From: Venturia oleaginea
Lineage: Eukaryota; Ascomycota; Dothideomycetes; Venturiales; Venturiaceae
DNA: 58,743 bases
Direction: 5' to 3'
Assembly (NCBI GenBank): GCA_013176395.1
Contig: JABMLP010000046.1
Span: forward strand, 1 to 58,743
A program made the position numbers and the translations under genes. Below, in pieces: positions 40,111-50,071 of the stretch (position 1 is the first letter of the stretch; the number at the start of each line of letters is the position of its first letter). The notes under the pieces were generated by a model. The model was not told where the DNA came from and ran no database searches. It saw only the letters and a list, made by a program, of their open reading frames with translations.

Positions 40111-41929
40111 ACGTATTCCACCATCGAGCGGGTCAACCCATCGAGCGGGTCAGTTTATGCCAAGACCAGCTGCTCCCTTATCAACACAATATGTCTCAAC
40201 AACAAAACGCGCAATCATCTAACAGAGAAGGCAGAATCCAGCTTGCCCTTTCTGCCTACAATACCCACCAATTCTGAAGCCTCCGGCGCGCTGCTGAGGC
40301 GTTTGATATACCTCCTTCAACATTAACTAGGCGATATAACGGAATTACGTATCGCCTAGATACTCGCAACGCCCGACACAAGCTCACTACGACTGAAGAG
40401 CAGACAATTTTCCAATACATCCTCGACCTCGATTCGCGAGGATTCGCGCCCCGGCTGTGTGAGGTAGCAGATATGGCGGATAAACTACTGGGTGTACGCG
40501 GTGGAGAGCCAGTAGGGAAAAACTGGGCTGAGAGGTTCATAACGCGCTCAGATGAGCTCAAGATGGCCTTCAATCGAGCTAAGGATAGGCAGAGGATACT
40601 ACAGGAAGATCCAGAGATTATTAGCGCGTGGTTCAAGCTCGTTACAGACGCCAAGGCAAAGTACGGTATCCACGACGAGGATACGCACAACTTTGACGAG
40701 ATTGGCTTCCAGATGGGCGTTATTGGGTCAATGAAGGTCGTCACAGCTTCTGAAAGACGTACACGGCCTAATTTAATCCAGCCAGGCGATCGCGAGTGGG
40801 TTACAGTTATCCAGAGCATCTGCGCCGCCGGGTATGCGACCCCGCCATTCATTATCTACAAAGGACGCGTTCATATCTCTGCGTGGTATGAGGAGGCAGA
40901 TATACCACGGAATTGGAAGCTCTCGGTCTCTGAGAACGGCTGGACAAATAATGCGCTTGGTCTTGAGTGGTTGAAGCACTTTAACGCGTATACAAAGGCG
41001 CGGCAGGTGGGGGTATACAGGCTGCTTGTTTTGGACGGCCATGAGAGCCATCTCAGCCAGGATTTCAAGGACTACTGCCTTGAAAACAAGATTATAACCC
41101 TCTGCATGCCATCGCACTCGTCGCATATACTCCAGCCCCTTGACGTGGTCTGCTTCTCGCCGTTGAAGCGCAAGTACTCCCAACGCGTCCGGGACTTGCA
41201 CGCCGACGCGTGTACCATATCAACAAGGAAGGCTTTCTCCCTGCTTTCAAAGACGCGTTTTTCGACGTGTTTACGAAAGAGAACTGTCAAAAGGCTTTTG
41301 AGGCAGTAGGGCTAGTCCCTATCGACGCGCAGGTGGTGTTGGATCGCCTTGAAGTCCCGCCAGAAACCCATCTCCCAGAAACGCCGTGGCAGTCCAAGAC
41401 TCCAAGTAATACTTATGAATTTGGATCCCAATCCAAGCTCGTAAGCGAGTCTTTTACTCGGTCACCAGTTACTGCGCAGGCAGGCTTTTCACAGCTTGTT
41501 AAGGGCGCTGAATTGATGCTACACCAAAACGCTCTGCTTGTTGCGCGTAACCGCGAGCTTGAAGAGCAATTAGCAGTAACAACGAACCGAAAATGGCGCA
41601 AAAGGAAGTGGATCCAGCAAGGTGGTACTATTGAGTATGGGACTGCAGCAGCGCAGGTAGCTGCAGAGGCGTCTATAGCGCCTCAGGGATCAAAGAAGGC
41701 TCGTGGTAGTGGTGGTCAAGAAACAGCCCGACCAATTCAACGGCGCTGTAGGAACTGCGGCGCAGCTGGGCATAATGCGCGAACTTGTAAAAAAGATATC
41801 AAGATATCTTCTGAATCAGATAGCAGCACGACGGACTTAGAATCTATTGTTGATAGCGATTAAATTGAAGAGTCGTAACATAAGTTGGTCGTGCCAAGCC
41901 TTTTTGACCCGCTCGATGGTGGAATACGT
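40111..41929 (+). mobile_element. Pogo/Fot1-like DNA transposon C, 1819 bp, nearly intact
   Basis: The TIRs start ACGTATTCCACCATCGAGCG at both ends (left 40111 onward, right ending 41929). The left TIR carries two tandem CCATCGAGCGGGTCAA units. TA flanks it at 40109-40110 and 41930-41931. It is inserted into the 3' end of element F. Confidence 0.85.
40191..41863 (+). pseudogene. DDE transposase of element C, one stop and one frameshift
   Basis: ATG 40191 gives MSQQQNAQSSNREGRIQLAL. An early TGA (after NTHQF) replaces the Arg found at this place in the fragment at 13859-14206, a C-to-T type change. The frame then stays open through HKLTTTEEQTIFQYILDLD, GKNWAERFITRSDEL, NFDEIGFQMG, PGDREWVTVIQS, VLDGHESHLSQDF and HSSHILQPLDVVCFSPLKRKY, so all three catalytic Asp are present. 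A frame change near 41205 (HADACTIS versus VYHINKEGFLPAF) precedes the tail, which has a basic coiled coil (RNRELEEQLAV) and a zinc knuckle CRNCGAAGHNARTC. Two point lesions separate it from a full-length protein. Confidence 0.8.
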
Positions 41930-41984
41930 TATTTGTTACGAATACTGTCACGTGTACATGTATTCAATGGTATTCGGTTGTATT

Positions 41985-43635
41985 TGATTGCATTCATATG
42001 CAATCAGGGATAACAGCACACACAGCGAGAACTCAATTTTTGGAATTTACAGAAGTATCATCTAAGGATCATCAAAACACCTCTGCCAGTGGCCGCTCCG
42101 GCCTCTAGAGGCCATCGCGCGTCCCTCAGCGTCGATGAGATATCTCTAGAGTCGCCGTCGCGGCCACCGCAGAGCAAGCAGACGAATACATGAGCAAGCT
42201 ACACGAACGATGCGTCCACCAAAGACAACAGCAACCATCTAGTCACTATCTCCCGGCTAGTCCATCACCCCAGATGACACTGCAACGCTCCGAGTCGACG
42301 AGTCACTGCTAGAACGGCAATACCTTCAACACAACTCAAACACCAGACGCCCGGTGTGCAACAATCGGCACCACACACCACTGCAACGACTAGACAATCT
42401 CTCCCAACGTCTTGGCAAACCGTCCTGCTACAAGCTGTTGCCCAGAGCCTTGAGCCTCTCCCCAAACTGTTGCGTCCCAGTTATGGCATTGGCAAGAGTA
42501 GGTGCGCGACACAGTAAGTAGTAAGGACGCATAGAAGGAGCCTATTGGCGGCAAATCCCCTCCCTGTAGGCTAGCAGACGTAGCCTTGAGCCTCTCCCCA
42601 GACTGTTGCGTCCCAGTTATGGCAGTGGCAAGAGTAGGTGCGCGATATAGCAAGCAGGGAGAGCGACTGGCAGCAGATAGGCTCCGACTATAAGACGACA
42701 GGTCTACAACACAATCGGTGCGACACGATACGGCAGCTGCTAGAGAACCTCATCTACTATCGTCTCCGCAAACCGTCCTGCTGCAAGCTGATGTCCAGAG
42801 CCTTGAGCCTCTCCCCAAACTGTTGCGTCCCAGTTATGGCATTGGCAAGAGTAGGTGCGCAACACAGTAAGCAGTAAGGACGTATAGAAGGAGCTTATTG
42901 GCGGCAAATCCCCTCCCTACAAGCCAGCAGACGTAGCCTTGAGCCTCTCCCCAGACTGTTGCGTCCCAGTTATGGCATTGGCAAGAGTAGGAGCGCGATA
43001 TAGCAAGTAGGGAGAGCGACTAGCAGCAGATAGGCTCCGACTATAAGACGGCAGGTCTATAGCACGATCGGCGCCATACAATACGGCAGCTACCAGACAG
43101 CCTCGTCCACGGGCATACCCGGAGTATCACACCGAAGCAGCGAAATCACGACTACGATGGTTACTATTGTCTCCAGCATCACACAACCAAATACACCGCC
43201 GCATAGGAATCTGGTGCAAGGCAACTTTCACAAGCAGAAACATACTTAGGGAACCCATTGGCCTTGAGGGATAAGGCGAAACAGATAGACAAAGCTGAGC
43301 ATTAGAGGGAGACTGTAGGTAGAAGGATAGCGAAACACGAGGCATTGCCTCTTGAGTCTACATAGCACAGATATACTAGCAGAATAACCAGTATCTACAA
43401 GAGCCAGCGGGCATTTGGAGATACTGGTTAAGGGAAAAGAGGGAGGACGGAGGGGACAGCTGGTCTTGTTTCAGTGAACGGGGCGAAGTGGGGCGCGGTG
43501 GATTATATAATCTATCACGTGTCGGCTGTCTGATGAAGTCCTCCTAACCGGACATAGCTGCCTGATTAAGCGGCTGCAACCGAGTAGGATAAAATCAATC
43601 AATCATTCATTCATATGCAATCAAATACGCACCAG
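41985..43635. repeat. Unidentified element with GTATTTGATTGCAT ends
   Basis: GTATTTGATTGCAT plus an ATATG nearby occurs at about 41987-42007, and its inverse at about 43612-43632. It could be a terminal inverted repeat or a chance palindrome. A TGTCACGTG..TTTACA unit (41946-42051) could alternatively be a short LTR. One plus-strand patch (ATAEQADEYMSKLHERC, near 42150) looks coding but is brief. Confidence 0.3.
42412..43120. repeat. 353-bp direct duplication with internal 70-bp subrepeats
   Basis: The sequence starting CGTCCTGCTACAAGCTG at 42421 recurs at 42774, a period of 353 bp. Each unit contains two copies of GAGCCTCTCCCCA(A/G)ACTGTT followed by GCGTCCCAGTTATGGCA, so four subrepeats occur in all. 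The copies differ by scattered substitutions. Confidence 0.85.
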
Positions 43636-43743
43636 TCTGTTTCTTTATGATTGGTTGAATGTCACACAGGATCCTAGGGATCACGTGTTGGCTCAAGGCT
43701 CAGGTCATGAGCCATGAGCAGGTCAGCTCGAGAGTCAGCCTCT

Positions 43744-43771
43744 GAGCCATGAGCCATGAGCCATGAGCCAT
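43744..43771. repeat. GAGCCAT heptamer repeat, four perfect copies
   Basis: Four consecutive GAGCCAT units. Further GAGCCAT/TGAGC motifs lie in the 60 bases before it, all within a possible LTR-like tract that runs to about 43980. Confidence 0.9.
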
Positions 43772-44838
43772 CTGGCTCATGCATTATTAGGCTTCGAGCC
43801 TTATGGGAGGATTTCCTATATTATGGACGAGACTCTGCTCCCTCAGTGTCTCGTATCTTCACTCTCTAGTTACTTCGCTATTGCTTTTAGTTACTTAGCA
43901 CAATTCACGACTCTTATATCTTGCAGGCTTCGCTTCACTTGTTTGATACGATATTGTCGCCCCGGACCACTTGAACCCTACTGTACGGATTAGCCAAATT
44001 CAGCTAGATTATTTTGAGCCATAGCCTCTGCGTAACAGTAACCCGGCTTTGGAATGTTGAACAAGCTTAGGACTTCTAGAGGTGGCGGTGAGATGCAGAT
44101 TACCGTCCGCGCGTACTCGATTGACGGGATTGCGGTGTCGTCAAGTTTAGCTCTCACCTCCAAGCGGTGCGGAAGTGTTTGATGCCCTGTGCTCGTGGCG
44201 GGTTTGTTCCTCTGGAAGACCTGTTGGCGGCCCAAGTTTTGCAAGGAAGATGCAGAGAGATGGTGCTTCAGGTGCGTGGGCGTAACAGGGCATTCAGGGT
44301 GCAAGGCTAAATCAGCATGGGCATGTTCGCGTTCGCATCCTTTTGTTTTGTTTGTCCATGAAGCTGTCCGTAGCTACGTCATAAACATCTCCCGCCCTGT
44401 TTCCCAACCATCCTTCGCTGTCAGTCGCTGAAAACGGTGGACCATCTGCAATCCGGGAGCGATATCGATAATCTCCTGGCAACACTATCTTGCAGTTTGC
44501 TAGAAACACTAAGAAAGTAGCAGAAATCCATCTCGACTTGCGTGTTATCAACTGAGCAGAAGGATCGATCCATCCGATTCTCCCTCTAGACAACATCATC
44601 GATTCTCCCTCCATACAACACCAACCACCACCACTCGTACAACGCCTGGAAATACTACACCTGCACACCCCACACACAATCATTACCCGTATCCACTACA
44701 ACCACAGACAGCAATCAGTGACCTATTTACCCACCGACAGAGCTATTCGCGAAACGACCCGCAAAAGCGCCCCGACAAAGCGACTCGCCTACGGACATAT
44801 TTTCCAGTTGCTCTCGACTCGCGTCTCAATACCAAATC

Positions 44839-46751
44839 ATGAGTCTCGAGCCACTTCAAATGGAGGGCCGCCTCCTGCTCGTCTCGAATCGTCTCCCTAT
44901 AACCATCAAGCGTAATGACGAGGGCAAATACGACTTCAATATGTCCTCTGGTGGATTGGTCAGTGGATTGAGCGGGCTCAAGAACGACGTAACCTTTGAG
45001 TGGTATGGTTGGCCCGGTCTGGAGGTCCCAGAGAACGAAGTCGGTGACCTCAAGGCCAAGTTGAAGGAGGAATACAATGCGGTGCCAATCATGCTTGACG
45101 ACGAGCTTGCAGACCGCCACTACAACGGCTTCTCGAGTAGACAAATCCACACGTCGTATGAGGACAGCCACTAACTTGCTCTAGACTCCATCCTTTGGCC
45201 ACTCTTTCACTACCACCCTGGAGAGATAACCTTCGACGAGTCCGCATGGGATGCTTACACAGAAGCAAACCGCTTATTCGCAAAGGCAATTGCCAAAGAC
45301 GTCCAGGACAACGACTTGGTATGGGTGCACGACTACCACTTGATGCTGCTACCAGCTATGCTCCGGGAAGAGCTTGGGGACACGAAGAAAAACGTGAAGA
45401 TTGGCTTCTTCCTGCACACCCCGTTCCCAAGCAGTGAGATCTATCGTATCCTCCCAGTCCGCAATGAAATCCTTCTCGGTGTCCTACATTGCGACCTCAT
45501 TGGATTCCACACCTACGACTACGCTCGACACTTTCTGAGTAGTTGTTCAAGGATCTTGTATGGAAATTCTCTGACAAGCCAAAATCGAGCTATGCTGACA
45601 CTCGTAGGGGTCTTCCAACAACACCCAATGGTGTCGAATACAAAGGCAAGGTTGTCACTGTCGGCGCATTTCCTATCGGTATCGACCCGGAGAAGTTCGC
45701 CGAAGGCCTGAAGAAGCCGAAGGTCATCGAGCGAATCGAGACACTGAAACGCAAATTTCAGGGAGTGAAGCTCATCGTCGGCGTTGACCGACTGGACTAC
45801 ATCAAGGGTGTGCCGCAGAAGTTGCATGCTCTAGAAGTATTTTTGACAGAACACCCCGACTGGATCGGACGCGTTGTTTTGGTCCAAGTGGCTGTGCCCA
45901 GTCGTGGCGACGTTGAAGAATACCAGAACTTGCGATCCGTTGTCAATGAGCTTGTTGGCCGAATCAACGGAAAATTTGGTGGGTTCCATAGTACTGCTCA
46001 TTCAGCTTATCGTCTAATCACGCACAGGCACCATCGAATTCATGCCGATCCATTTTATGCACAAATCAGTCAGTTTCGATGAGCTTGTCGCTCTATACGC
46101 AGTCTCCGACGTCTGCTTGGTCTCGTCAACACGCGATGGCATGAACTTGGTCTCGTACGAGTATATTGCTACACAAGCAGAACGCCATGGCGTCATGGTA
46201 CTTTCAGAGTTCACGGGCGCCGCTCAGAGTCTGAACGGCAGCTTGATCGTTAATCCATGGAACACCGAGGAGATGGCAGAGGCTCTCCACGAAGCTGTCA
46301 CAATGGGTGACGAACAGCGAAAAATCAACTACGAGAAGCTCGCAAGATACGTGAACAAATACACGAGGTATGACCCGCTTCTACGAAGCACATGATGCGC
46401 AATGGCTGATCGATTCACAGTTCTTGGTGGGGACAGACCTTCGTCACCGAGATGGTCCGCATGGCTGAACAGCCAGAGAAACGCAGTGGCTCAAAGGTTT
46501 CTTTTGCTGACAACGAGTCAGCCGTTGGCACTAAGGAAAAAGCGAATGAGCCAACGGGAGGGCTTACCATCACCGATGGCCATTTGGTATCCTCATCTCC
46601 GGTACCCAACTCAGCCTCTGGTGGTAGCGAAGTCAATAAACAGCCCGTTGTGACTTCACCAGAGTCGCCGATGGAAAAAGATGCACCTAAGACCCAGGAT
46701 ATTGGGGCACCTGTTGAATCTGATACTCCAGAAAAATCTCGCACACTCTAA
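44839..46751 (+). CDS. TPS1: Trehalose-6-phosphate synthase
   Basis: Five exons, 44839-45136, 45185-45557, 45608-45978, 46028-46367 and 46421-46751, all joined in phase by 48-53-nt introns (CTAAC or CTGAC branch sites in two), giving 570 residues. The enzyme (GT20 family) joins UDP-glucose and glucose-6-phosphate to make trehalose-6-phosphate in the cytosol, and restrains glycolytic flux. Family marks are LLLVSNRLPITI, SSGGLVSGLSGLK, WYGWPG, DDLVWVHDYHLMLLPA-type sequence (DNDLVWVHDYHLMLLP), FFLHTPFPSSEIYR, HTYDYARHFLSSCSRIL, VGAFPIGIDPEKF, VDRLDYIKGVPQKLHALE, TRDGMNLVSYEYIA and LSEFTGAAQSL. The Ser/Pro-rich C-terminal tail beyond about residue 485 is common in filamentous fungi. No frameshift is present. 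The leader is unusually rich in C/A triplets. Confidence 0.96.
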
Positions 46752-47666
46752 ACGCGATCCTGGTGGCAGTTGGCACGGAACGACCACTTTTCCCTTTCCT
46801 GCATTGTTCTGAGTACAATAGACTATCGATGGCGTTGAGAAGAGTATGAATAGGACGAGGGCATGGATGTGATTTGATAGAACAAAGATATCCCGACAGC
46901 TTCCTCATACTGCTGTGAAAAACTCTTCCTGAATTGAATTTTATGGCTCCTTGACTCATTTTTAGATGTCAGGAATTTGTGACTCTGCCGCTATGATTCG
47001 TGAGTACGATGAAGACATCTAACACTGTGTCTCGCCCTGAACCGGGCATCAATTATAATCCCTCAAATCTGGATCAATGGTGGTTGAATGGATGGCGACC
47101 TTGATTCGAGTCGTATAGAAATCTAATATAAGAAAGAAACCTTGCACCACGCAAGATACTCCGTACTCAGTAATCTAAACACGTTGCTTATTTACTAGTC
47201 CCTGAATCAAGTACTCCCACACTTGCGCTCGACCAACCAGAAGATCAGCAATAATTGATAAGGCTGATCGAATTACAGCTCGGCAACACCAACCCTAACA
47301 TCTTAGGTTCCCGCATTTCCCCGTACACATGGCTCATTGTCGGTAAACAGCCAGTCGCGAACTTCACGAAGCCCCTCTCACGCGACCTCATAACATATCA
47401 AACTGCTCCTATGCTGGGAGGACGCGATTGAAGTTGCGCCTGGAACCATTGCATTGCTGAACCAACCGGACCATCTCATAGGCCCACTCGCTTTGACCAG
47501 AATAGCCCTGTGCGGCTCTGCTCGTAGCCGCTTCCTGGCCGGATGCCCATGTTAAGAAAGCTTGGTAGTGTACGATGGTTTTCAACTTCGCTCATGGAAT
47601 GACAATTTACTGATACCATTTTCTGCGCGCTCTCAGTCGGTCCCCTCCTCGTCCATCGCACCCACC
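46752..47666. other. Intergenic: TPS1 3' flank and carrier promoter
   Basis: No gene seen. The carrier frame stays open upstream of its ATG to 47562, but the extension does not look like protein. Confidence 0.4.
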
Positions 47667-48763
47667 ATGTCCGACCATCCTCCTACGTCGGCCATGCTAA
47701 AGCTCCGGCTAGCAGTATCACAGCCAGTTGTGGCCTCGTTCATCGGCGGTGGCATTGCAGGCGCTGTGTCGCGAACCGTTGTCTCCCCCCTCGAGCGACT
47801 GAAGATTCTGTTCCAGGTGCAGAGTGCCGGACGAGATGCATACAAGATGTCGATACCAAAGGCGTTGGCGAAGATGTGGAGGGAAGAGGGATGGAGAGGA
47901 TTCATGGCTGGCAATGGTACCAATTGCATTCGCATAGTCCCTTACTCGGCTGTACAGTTTGGCGCTTTCAATTTCTACAAACCGGTATGATGGATTGCAG
48001 CTAAGTCTGAGTGATTAACTTTTCGGAGGACTGACTGCACACAGTACTTCGAGAAGACACCTGGACAATCCATGAGCTCCTTCAACCGTCTATTGTGTGG
48101 TGCTTGTGCTGGAATCACGTCCGTCACATTCACATACCCTCTCGATATCGTCCGGACACGTTTATCTATTCAATCTGCGTCATTTCAAGAGCTGGGAGAG
48201 TTCAAACGAGGCGCGGGCGAGAAACTTCCAGGCATGTTTGGCCTGATGGTCTCCATGTACAAGAATGAAGGGGGTTGGTTAGCGCTGTATCGAGGCATAA
48301 TACCTACCATAGCTGGAGTTGCGCCATACGTCGGACTAAATTTCATGGTTTACGAAAAGGCACGCACGCTGTTCACGGCGGAAGGGGACAAAGACCCAGG
48401 CGCGATAGGCAAATTGGCTGCAGGAGCTGTGGCAGGTGGGATTGCGCAGACATGCACATATCCTTTGTGAGCTCTCCAAATCCCCTCCCCCCCCCCCCAA
48501 AAGGCTTTTACTGATATAAGAAAAGCGACGTGCTGCGAAGACGGTTCCAAGTCAATACCATGTCTGGCATGGGCTTCCAGTATACCTCGGTTGGGAACGC
48601 CATCGCAACAATTGTCCGGCAAGAAGGCTTCGTTGGTCTTTACAAGGGCATCGTGCCGAATCTGCTCAAAGTCGCGCCGAGCATGGCAGCAAGTTGGTAC
48701 ACTTTCGAATCCTGTAGAGATTTTTTTGTATGGCTTGCCCCCCAGGAACCTGAACCTGTTTAG
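47667..48763 (+). CDS. Mitochondrial carrier family protein, YPR011C/SLC25A42-like
   Basis: Exons 47667-47984, 48045-48466 and 48526-48763 splice in phase to 325 residues. Three Solcar repeats are visible, each with the P-x-[DE]-x-x-[RK] signature: SPLERLK, YPLDIVR and, across the second intron, YPFDVLR. Six transmembrane helices of the inner mitochondrial membrane are expected. The blocks RGFMAGNGTNCIRIVPYSA, GAGITSVTFTYP-like (CAGITSVTFTYPLD), YRGIIPTIAGVAPYVGLNF and RRRFQVNTMSGMGFQY are those of the YPR011C group, which has been linked to APS/PAPS transport in yeast and includes CoA/adenine-nucleotide relatives. The substrate here is inferred only by resemblance. ATG 47667 has a CACC context. 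Intron 2 holds a run of at least 13 C. Confidence 0.9.
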
Positions 48764-50071
48764 ACGAACAATCACTCAGACTGCCAACTCCTATTCCTAC
48801 CAACCCGCGTCTATGAACTTACGAGAATCCTTAGATTGCCATGACGGATCCGGACGATTATTGATTTGTTTCACTTCATTCTCGTTCTCAGTTTCTTACT
48901 ACAGGTAAAGAGCACGGGGTTCAAGGGATGATTGTCAAGCATTCGCATTCGCATACGCATACGCATACGCTTACCAGTTCCATCAATCACCACGACATAG
49001 TGTTAGAATAGCGCCATGCATGACGTGCGCGGAGCAGAAAGTATATGGACAAGTTAATCTATCATTTTGCATATTAGCGGGCGTTTATGTTTGGCACGGT
49101 GCCGAGGTCGGGAGGCATTTGCATCATGATTTGCGAATAGGAAAGGGTAATAACTATGGATGCCTAGACGAATCCTCTTGGAAAGAAGGATAGAATGGAC
49201 AGACTTTGACGAATGTACTATGGCTATGGATAGATTGAGGATATGTATTCCCTGTTCAGTGTATTTATTAGCATCTATACTGTTGCATTGTCGAGGCTAC
49301 GACTCTTGTGTGTTGACTCTCGATGTCTTATACTTGCTAATTGTAGTAACATGTTGAAGTTCGATTGTGTAATAGGCATAAAGATGAACTGGAAGCAAAA
49401 CAGACTAAAGGAGGCATACCAAGATGCCGAAGCCGAATACCTTAGTAAAGACAGGGTCCATTGTAAGTTAGTAATGCAATCATATGACGTAAGCACTAGT
49501 ACAGGTGTGGAGTATGGACGGAAGTACCAGTGCCTAACTACAGTGTAAGCATGGCAAAGAATGGAGCCCGAGGTGCCAATGTTGATGCCTTATGACACAT
49601 GATCCATCTGCTAATTCCGGTCTTCTTACGGCCAAAGTCATGTTCGGGTGCTGATACAGTGCTTCGAGCCATGTTTGGCGACACAAGGACACAACAGTCG
49701 ATGCTGCACGCTGCCGAAAAGGATTTGCCGAAAAGGATCCGCCGAAAAGAAAGCTGCCATCTCCGTCCACCACCCAAAGACAAAACGCAAAGACAAAGAC
49801 AGACAAAGCTACCCACTACCTTTTTCAAGCCCGACATCAACATCCATAACTTCCTGGCAATAATAAACAATACTATCACAATCCCCCTGCGTCTCCATAT
49901 CGCCGTGTTGAAGTGAAGCCCGCCGAAGTGATGCCTACGTCACACGCCTAATCGCAACTCTCATGATCCCAGTGTCTCACCGACGAGCCTTGTCCCCACC
50001 AAGCCTCCCATTCTTTAGATAATTCTCCTTCCCCCTCCGCCGCCGACACTACCACCACCACCACCCCCACC
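48764..50071. other. Intergenic, no gene seen
   Basis: A GCATTC/GCATAC hexamer run lies at about 48940-48971. Frames at 49243-49548 and 49538-49879 have no recognisable products. The last 100 bases, rich in CCACCA triplets, are the leader of the next gene. Confidence 0.4.

Larger units (their letters stand above)
41932..44838. other. Repeat-rich region upstream of TPS1
   Basis: It holds an unidentified repetitive unit (41946-43635), an LTR-like tract near 43690-43980, and then about 850 bases of ordinary intergenic sequence and C/A-rich TPS1 leader. Several short frames (42265-42465, 42638-42877, 43990-44304) have no family resemblance. Confidence 0.4.

Noticed and set aside
43690..43980. 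LTR-like tract before TPS1
   Set aside because: Composition suggests an LTR but I could not define matching ends or a second copy, so it is mentioned only as possible.
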